NCBI GenBank assembly: GCA_002781805.1
Contig: PFFZ01000012.1
Location: forward strand, 990 to 18,544
From: Nitrosopumilales archaeon CG15_BIG_FIL_POST_REV_8_21_14_020_37_12
Lineage (GTDB): Archaea; Thermoproteota; Nitrososphaeria; Nitrososphaerales; Nitrosopumilaceae
Direction: 5' to 3'
DNA: 17,555 nucleotides
Shown: piece after piece, positions 13,203 to 17,555 of the stretch
How positions within the stretch are numbered: position 1 is the first letter of the stretch
Layout of the letters: each line of letters starts with the position of its first letter
The notes under the pieces: model-generated
What the model was told of the DNA's origin: nothing
The model's database searches: none
The model's input: the letters and a program-made list of their open reading frames with translations, nothing else
Translations under genes and position numbers: made by a program

Positions 13203-13314
13203 TTTTCAGGATCCTCCCTAAATGAAGGTGTGATATAGGATCCGATCGTGAGCTCTTTTTGAGTAAATTGATCGCTAATTTGATCGCTGTGTTGTATCAA
13301 ATACAGGCACAAAA
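13203..13314 (-). promoter_or_regulatory. trmB leader with SD site and direct repeats
   Basis: This 112-bp spacer holds GGAGG (13213-13217, minus strand) 10 nt from the trmB ATG and a TATA-like tatatc near 13231-13238. AGGATCC occurs at 13208-13214 and 13237-13243, and CGATCG at 13243-13248. A direct repeat TTGATCGCT occurs at 13268-13276 and 13280-13288 (12-bp period, about one helical turn). The repeats lie upstream of the presumed promoter and could be a regulator-binding site, for example for TrmB autoregulation. Confidence 0.45.
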
Positions 13315-13860
13315 TCATTGAATTACACTCTCTGCAAACAATGGTTTTTCAAATTGTGCGCATACTGAAAATGCCTTTTTAAATGAGAATTTTGCCCTAG
13401 GTTCATTTGATGTTTTTAGTAAAACCATCTCAAACTCTTCTTCATCTTCAGCAACTAAACATTTTAGATTGTTTTTGAGTCCCTTTGCAATTAGTGTGTC
13501 TAGTGAATGTACAGTGGATTTTAGTTTTTCTAATTTAAACTTGAGATTTTCAATTTGTTTGAAAAGTAATTCCAATTCCCCCTTTATCCCAATTCCATTA
13601 TACATGCTAATTGATTCATATTTTATCCAATTGGAGGATATCTGTTTTTTACTTTTTTTGGTTTTTTTATCCACGGGTTTTTCTTCTAGTTTTTCTTTAA
13701 TCGATAGAAATTCCTTGTCTTCCTCAAACTCTTTTTCATTGTTTCTTAATAGATCACCTGTTTTTTTAGAAATGGTTTCCAAATTTGATGTTTCTAATTT
13801 TATTTGATTTTCTAGATATGTTTTAAAATCAGATATGGTTTCAAAATTCAACAGGTTCAT
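13315..13860 (-). CDS. Hypothetical coiled-coil protein, 181 aa
   Basis: Not recognised. It is charged and helical: a first coiled coil (about 8-60), a Lys-rich hinge (KPVDKKTKKSKKQ, 61-73), a short segment NWIKYESISMYNGIGIKGE, then a second coiled coil (about 95-130). A C-terminal tail has two Cys (CLVAEDEEEFEM; FSVCAQFEKP). There is no signal peptide, so it is probably cytoplasmic. Its ATG overlaps the stop of the 167-aa gene by one base (TAATG), implying translational coupling. Position at the end of the pilin/LamG transcript suggests an assembly or regulatory role in that system, which is inference only. Confidence 0.82.
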   Translation of the reverse strand: MNLLNFETISDFKTYLENQIKLETSNLETISKKTGDLLRNNEKEFEEDKEFLSIKEKLEEKPVDKKTKKSKKQISSNWIKYESISMYNGIGIKGELELLFKQIENLKFKLEKLKSTVHSLDTLIAKGLKNNLKCLVAEDEEEFEMVLLKTSNEPRAKFSFKKAFSVCAQFEKPLFAESVIQ

Positions 13861-14363
13861 TAGATCACCGGTGTGGAGTTTAATTCCAACTGTCCTATGT
13901 TGTCTATTTTTTTAAGATCATCATTTGCAGCACGTAAAAAGTTAATGCTGTTTAAAAGTTGCAGTTTTTCTAATCTTACGAGTTCTACAATTTTTGGTAC
14001 TATGTAATCTAAAACATTAATTATTACATCTGTTGGAAAACTGTCTATTGATTTTTCTTCTGTTTTGCTGTTGGATTTTACAATGATTAGATTTAGATTT
14101 GGCAGCAGTCTTATTTTTGTTTCCGAATCAAGATGCAATAAATTTTGTGATAATTCTATTGAAAATCCTAAAAACTTTGTAATTATTTTCAAAGAGTTCG
14201 TTAATTCATCCAGTGTGTTAATTCTTTGATTCTCTAATTCATAAATTTGAAGTGATTCTTGAATTAATGAATTCATATATTGTAAACTAGGGTGTTGTTC
14301 TTGATTAGTCTGGGTATCAGGCTTGTTTTGCTCCACTGTAAACCTAGGATCAACAGTTTCCAT
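13860..14363 (-). CDS. Hypothetical helical protein, 167 aa
   Basis: Not recognised. A polar, Gln-rich N-terminus (about 1-25) precedes long amphipathic helices (YMNSLIQESLQIYELENQRI and TNSLKIITKFLGFSIELSQN). A short beta stretch LPNLNLIIVKSN and a further hydrophobic helix VIINVLDYIVPKIVELVRLE (about 114-133) follow; the last is probably amphipathic rather than membrane-spanning. No signal peptide. It lies 56 bp downstream of the LamG gene and is stop-start coupled to the 181-aa gene, so the two probably work together, perhaps as a cytoplasmic complex. Confidence 0.82.
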   Translation of the reverse strand: METVDPRFTVEQNKPDTQTNQEQHPSLQYMNSLIQESLQIYELENQRINTLDELTNSLKIITKFLGFSIELSQNLLHLDSETKIRLLPNLNLIIVKSNSKTEEKSIDSFPTDVIINVLDYIVPKIVELVRLEKLQLLNSINFLRAANDDLKKIDNIGQLELNSTPVI

Positions 14364-14405
14364 GAAAAAATAATCCTATTTTTGATAAAATAATGGAGTA
14401 TGTGT

Positions 14406-14417
14406 TGTAATATTACA
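14406..14417. repeat. Perfect 12-bp palindrome TGTAATATTACA
   Basis: The palindrome lies just downstream of the LamG gene stop and about 43-54 nt upstream of the ATG at 14363. It sits where an operator or upstream element for the two helical-protein genes would be. AT-rich palindromes arise by chance, so the call is tentative. Confidence 0.4.
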
Positions 14418-14419
14418 TC

Positions 14420-16897
14420 CTAATATACTGTGGCTCCGCCAATATCGATGGTTTTAAAGAAAGTTCTTCCTGTTTCGTCATACCCTGACAGATAGATGTA
14501 GAAATTATAGTCATCTCCAGGCGTGATACTTGTCCCGTATTGTCCATCTACTGATGGATGCGTTGTAGGCGGGTAGAATTCAATAGTGATGCTTTGACCA
14601 GGAGGTAAATACACACTATCATTGGTGTCAGTCAAGGAAAACTCTGTTCCTGTTCCATTCACATATTGTGGAATTGATGCAAAGGCTTGTTCAGTTTCAG
14701 TAGCGTCAAAAACTCCTCGGATTCCAGATATTGTAAAAAATGCGCCCACAGAACCCGTATTTGCCACTTTTATTTGATAATTCCCAGATGATGTATCATA
14801 AGAAAAATATCCTGGAAAAGTGGTGGATGGCATAGGCAATTGAACAAATGATGTAAGTGGATTTGTCAAATCAGAATCATCAATTCTTACATCAATTCCC
14901 AATCCGTCAACAAAGTTTATTGTAAAAAGCAATCTCTCATTTACCAAGTCTATTGCTCCTATTGATGCCGTAATATTTCCGGATGTATAGAAATCAGTCA
15001 TATCTTGAAGAGGATCAATAAATCCCATTGCTACACCTAATTGTGAGTATATTGTTGTCTTTTGTCCTGACGTATCTACTGTTTCAATGGTGTAATCAAC
15101 CACATGTGCCCCATCCCCATATTTTGTATTGTACAATGCCAATGCCTCCGATGATGTTAATGCATATTCCTCCCAATGCATTATTGAATCAATTTGTCCT
15201 TCAAAAAATTCATTGATTTGCCCTCCTTGTGTATTTGGATTAGCTCCAATCACCCAATTTCCACTTACTGTCAATATGGTGTTATTTGGATTGCTTGTAT
15301 CTTGATCGGTATCAATCATTCCATCTCCATCTAAATACAATGTACAGTTTTCAGAATCTTCACGAACAGCCACAAAATGATGCCATTCATCTGTAGTCAC
15401 ATTTGCAATATTACAATCAATAATTTTTCCTTCGGTGGAATCAAATCTAAAATGTAATGTTCCAACAGTTCCAGATTTGTCAAATACTATTTCATAAAAC
15501 TCTGTTCCTGGATTGCTCTCCTCCACACGTAAAATTACTTGTCTGCCATTTGCCCCAGTACTATCCACATAAAACCATCCGGCAGAACTATTTGGTCCAT
15601 TATCTAAATCATTACAGGACGTATTGATGTTAATGTTGATATAGTCATTACCGTCAAATGTATATCCCCCGCTTGAATATACTCCAGAATTACTTGTCCA
15701 TAAAGGAGAGTTTGTACCTGTTGGGATATCCGCACTTATTTCGTTATCACAGCTTGTTCCTGTTGATGAGTTTGGATGTGGATCTGTGTTATCTTCAAAA
15801 TGAAATATCATTCCATTTGTGAGTATAGATGTATTGATTGAAGAGTCTAGCGGAGAGCTAAGATATGTCAATGATGTATTCCAGTTTCCAGCAGGAATTG
15901 AGATTGTGGATGTTTTATTATTGGATATGAACTGCATGTTGTTTTGATCAAGATCAACTGTCAATCCAGTACTATCTGCAGAACCTGAGCTGAGTTGATA
16001 TTCACCGTTTGGGGTGTTTGTTGTTTCTTGATGTATTATCAAAATGTCTGGATTTACACTTGGGATGGTAAATCCAAGAGATTCCAATGATGTCCCAGAT
16101 TCTAGTGCAAGCAGTACATCCTGAATTGTGACTGTGACAGATGCATCATTTCCTGGAATTCCATTAACAATTGATGCAGTAAATGTACTAGACTGTGATG
16201 CCGAACCTGTAATCGTACATGACCATTTGAAAATCACCGATTCGCCTCTTTTCAATGCAGGTTTTGATGGAGGAGATGCCGAAGTATCACATACAGGAGA
16301 TGCTGCTCCGGACATTGTTAATTGAGGAACAATATTCAACAATGTTATTTCAGTAGGCAAATCATTTGTCACTGTCATGAATAATGTTGTGGAAAATCCA
16401 TTTGCAATATTTTCTGGCGCTGCATGAAGATTAATTGAAATTGGTTGATTCGGGATAGAATTAAATGAAAAGGTTTTACTATTTCCTCTTTCAGAAACCA
16501 GTGACAGGTCATATGCTTGAGTATCTACTGCATACAAAGAGATGTTCTGACCAATACCACTTACAGAACCTGATGGTGGAATAGTCTGATCAATAATGAA
16601 TCTGGTTGCATTCCATGTCGTGTCTGTGGTGTTTTCTACCCATAATTTTGTCAATTTAACAGGTAATTTACCAGTATTTTGAACTGTCAAATCAAACTTG
16701 TTGTTTGAAATTATAGCATCAGTTATTTCAAATGATTCGGTATTTCTTGCTTCATCTATACTCTCCTTGATTATTACTGATTGTGAAAAACTGTCAATTA
16801 CATTCATGCTGTATGAGACGTATGCCACAGTACTTGATGCAGCAATTATGAAAAATACCGCTCCAACCAATGTGCTTAATGCTCGACGATTTTTCAT
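14420..16897 (-). CDS. Large surface protein with archaellin/pilin-type N-terminus and LamG domain, 825 aa
   Basis: The N-terminus KNRRALSTLVGAVFFIIAA is a class III (prepilin/archaellin-like) signal: basic RRA, probable cleavage before L7, then a hydrophobic helix (about 7-30) that would pack into a filament core or anchor the protein. Residues about 55-145 form a beta domain with DLTVQNTG (69-76). About 165-260 is another Ig-like domain (TTLFMTVTND; SVTVTIQD). A LamG/concanavalin-like jelly roll lies at about 360-595, with GYTFDGNDYI (411-420), SAGWFYVD (438-445), EWHHFVAV (504-511), an acidic loop DGDGMIDTDQD (523-533) and FFEGQIDSIMHWEEYALTSSEALALYN (564-590). A beta-rich tail (600-825) follows. 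It has six Cys and more than ten N-x-S/T sequons, as expected for a glycosylated extracellular protein. LamG domains commonly bind glycans. Its ATG overlaps the upstream pilin-like gene stop by 4 bp. Confidence 0.92.
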   Translation of the reverse strand: MKNRRALSTLVGAVFFIIAASSTVAYVSYSMNVIDSFSQSVIIKESIDEARNTESFEITDAIISNNKFDLTVQNTGKLPVKLTKLWVENTTDTTWNATRFIIDQTIPPSGSVSGIGQNISLYAVDTQAYDLSLVSERGNSKTFSFNSIPNQPISINLHAAPENIANGFSTTLFMTVTNDLPTEITLLNIVPQLTMSGAASPVCDTSASPPSKPALKRGESVIFKWSCTITGSASQSSTFTASIVNGIPGNDASVTVTIQDVLLALESGTSLESLGFTIPSVNPDILIIHQETTNTPNGEYQLSSGSADSTGLTVDLDQNNMQFISNNKTSTISIPAGNWNTSLTYLSSPLDSSINTSILTNGMIFHFEDNTDPHPNSSTGTSCDNEISADIPTGTNSPLWTSNSGVYSSGGYTFDGNDYINININTSCNDLDNGPNSSAGWFYVDSTGANGRQVILRVEESNPGTEFYEIVFDKSGTVGTLHFRFDSTEGKIIDCNIANVTTDEWHHFVAVREDSENCTLYLDGDGMIDTDQDTSNPNNTILTVSGNWVIGANPNTQGGQINEFFEGQIDSIMHWEEYALTSSEALALYNTKYGDGAHVVDYTIETVDTSGQKTTIYSQLGVAMGFIDPLQDMTDFYTSGNITASIGAIDLVNERLLFTINFVDGLGIDVRIDDSDLTNPLTSFVQLPMPSTTFPGYFSYDTSSGNYQIKVANTGSVGAFFTISGIRGVFDATETEQAFASIPQYVNGTGTEFSLTDTNDSVYLPPGQSITIEFYPPTTHPSVDGQYGTSITPGDDYNFYIYLSGYDETGRTFFKTIDIGGATVY

Positions 16898-17349
16898 GGA
16901 CTCACCTGTGTTCTAAACAATGTATCTCGGTTTGTGTTTACCAAAATGTCAAATGCAGAACCAGCAGTCCAATCATAATTAATCTCCGATGTATATGATT
17001 CGGAGATTGCAATTCCACCATCATATATTGTCGATGAAAATAATTCAGTCAAATCATTAGGATCTACAAATCGTATTTCAGTTACGTTTAATCCAATGTT
17101 TCCAGTATTTGTAACTGTAATACTGATGAATTTATTAGGATTGGTTCCACCAAACCAAATTTTTTCAAATGTTATGTGTTCATTTAGTTTGTTAATGTTT
17201 TTTGAAAATGTGGTTTCTAAATCTCTTTGATGTGATAACAAGTTAGAATTTGACCAGCCCACAAGACCTACCCCAAGCATAGCAATCGATGATAAAAGAA
17301 TCGCACTGGTAACAATTGATGCTAATGCTCTCCGGTGAGTGATTGCCAT
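16894..17349 (-). CDS. Small archaellin/pilin-like protein, 151 aa
   Basis: The sequence starts AITHRRALASIVTSAILLSS, a class III signal with RRA before the predicted cleavage (A8/L9) and one hydrophobic helix (9-31). A helical linker (about 38-60) and a compact beta domain follow, with FISITVTNTGNIGLNVTEIRF (74-94). Both the signal (RRALxxxV) and the TVxNTG strand recur in the downstream 825-aa protein, so the two are probably homologous at their N-terminal thirds. The ATG at 17349 is chosen over TTG 17361, which would add four residues. The 4-bp stop-start overlap (ATGA) with the LamG gene implies coupled translation. A type IV-like pilus or surface-complex subunit is likely; true archaellins are longer. 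Confidence 0.87.
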   Translation of the reverse strand: MAITHRRALASIVTSAILLSSIAMLGVGLVGWSNSNLLSHQRDLETTFSKNINKLNEHITFEKIWFGGTNPNKFISITVTNTGNIGLNVTEIRFVDPNDLTELFSSTIYDGGIAISESYTSEINYDWTAGSAFDILVNTNRDTLFRTQVSP

Positions 17350-17397
17350 GACAGCATTCAATAAAAATTAGGTATATTGGTCAGTATGTTATTGAAT

Positions 17398-17553
17398 CTA
17401 ACTTACATTTTGTGGTGAAACGACAGATTCTTTGATCTTCCTGTTTAGAATATCCGTAATTGAATCTAGTTTACTTTTCAATTCCTCAGATGGAGTTTCA
17501 GAATACTCCTTATTTAGCTCAATTTGCATTTTTGTTAATTCTTCAGTACTCAT
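17398..17553 (-). CDS. Small helical protein, 51 aa (may extend past the window)
   Basis: The ORF runs from ATG (17553-17551) to TAG (17400-17398). It is charged and helical throughout (STEELTKMQIELNKEYSE; LKSKLDSITDILNRKIK) with no Cys or membrane segment. It lies 48 bp upstream of the pilin-like gene on the same strand, so it is probably the first gene of the surface-protein unit seen here. Only two bases remain to the window edge, so the ATG might be internal to a longer gene. Function unknown. Confidence 0.6.
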   Translation of the reverse strand: MSTEELTKMQIELNKEYSETPSEELKSKLDSITDILNRKIKESVVSPQNVS

Positions 17554-17555
17554 GG

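Noticed and set aside
13469..13807. 112-codon plus-strand ORF, Ser/Phe-rich
   Set aside because: Antisense to the 181-aa coiled-coil gene; Ser/Phe/Leu richness is what antisense of Lys/Glu codons produces.
1..17555. CRISPR arrays, insertion sequences, integrase or attachment sites
   Set aside because: No regularly spaced repeats, transposase or integrase motifs were seen. The only tRNA has no duplicated 3' end nearby that I could find by reading.

Overview
The window looks like a compact, AT-rich genome of a marine ammonia-oxidising archaeon (Nitrososphaeria/Thaumarchaeota, Nitrosopumilus-like). This is inferred from gene content and style, not from a database search. The signs are: a TIGR00300/LOR-SDH family enzyme (archaeal ornithine cyclodeaminase), a TrmB regulator, a single-domain KaiC-like ATPase, stand-alone Lrp/AsnC ligand-binding (RAM) proteins, a DUF6659-like protein, archaellin/pilin-type N-termini, TATA boxes about 25-32 nt upstream of start codons (leaderless transcripts), and many TTG and GTG starts.

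Layout. 1-3263 is metabolism: a possible gene tail, then purK and purE (divergent, AIR carboxylation), then ilvA (threonine dehydratase with ACT domain), whose stop codon abuts that of purE. 3329-6302 holds signalling and unknown genes: a 278-aa unknown divergent from a 40-aa zinc-ribbon protein that leads into a class III adenylate cyclase, a 48-aa Cys protein on the other strand, a 142-aa unknown and a DUF6659-like protein. 6299-7489 is a minus-strand run: VOC protein, two overlapping RAM-domain genes and a histone-H1-like Lys-rich protein. 7619-7692 is tRNA-Phe(GAA), followed by a gap of about 330 nt with an imperfect inverted repeat. 8023-9845 has a PduO-type cobalamin adenosyltransferase, a tight plus-strand set (40-aa C2H2 zinc finger, HD nucleotidase, 78-aa helical protein) and a convergent 107-aa unknown. 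9902-11549 has a 115-aa unknown and the ornithine cyclodeaminase-family gene. 11550-13202 has the KaiC-like ATPase and the TrmB regulator.

13315-17553 is the most distinctive region. It is a minus-strand cluster of a 51-aa helical protein, a 151-aa pilin-like protein, an 825-aa pilin-like LamG surface protein (4-bp overlap with the previous gene), and two translationally coupled cytoplasmic helical proteins (167 and 181 aa). TrmB lies directly downstream. The cluster looks like a dedicated surface-filament or adhesin locus, possibly undescribed; that role is inference.

An architectural oddity: five of the six convergent gene junctions have stop codons that abut exactly (TAA|TCA) or overlap by 4 bp (CTAA or CTAG), leaving no intergenic terminator space. 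Five genes or likely genes of 40-78 aa are easily missed, three of them Cys-rich (4245, 5182, 8633). No CRISPR array, insertion sequence, transposase or integrase was seen.
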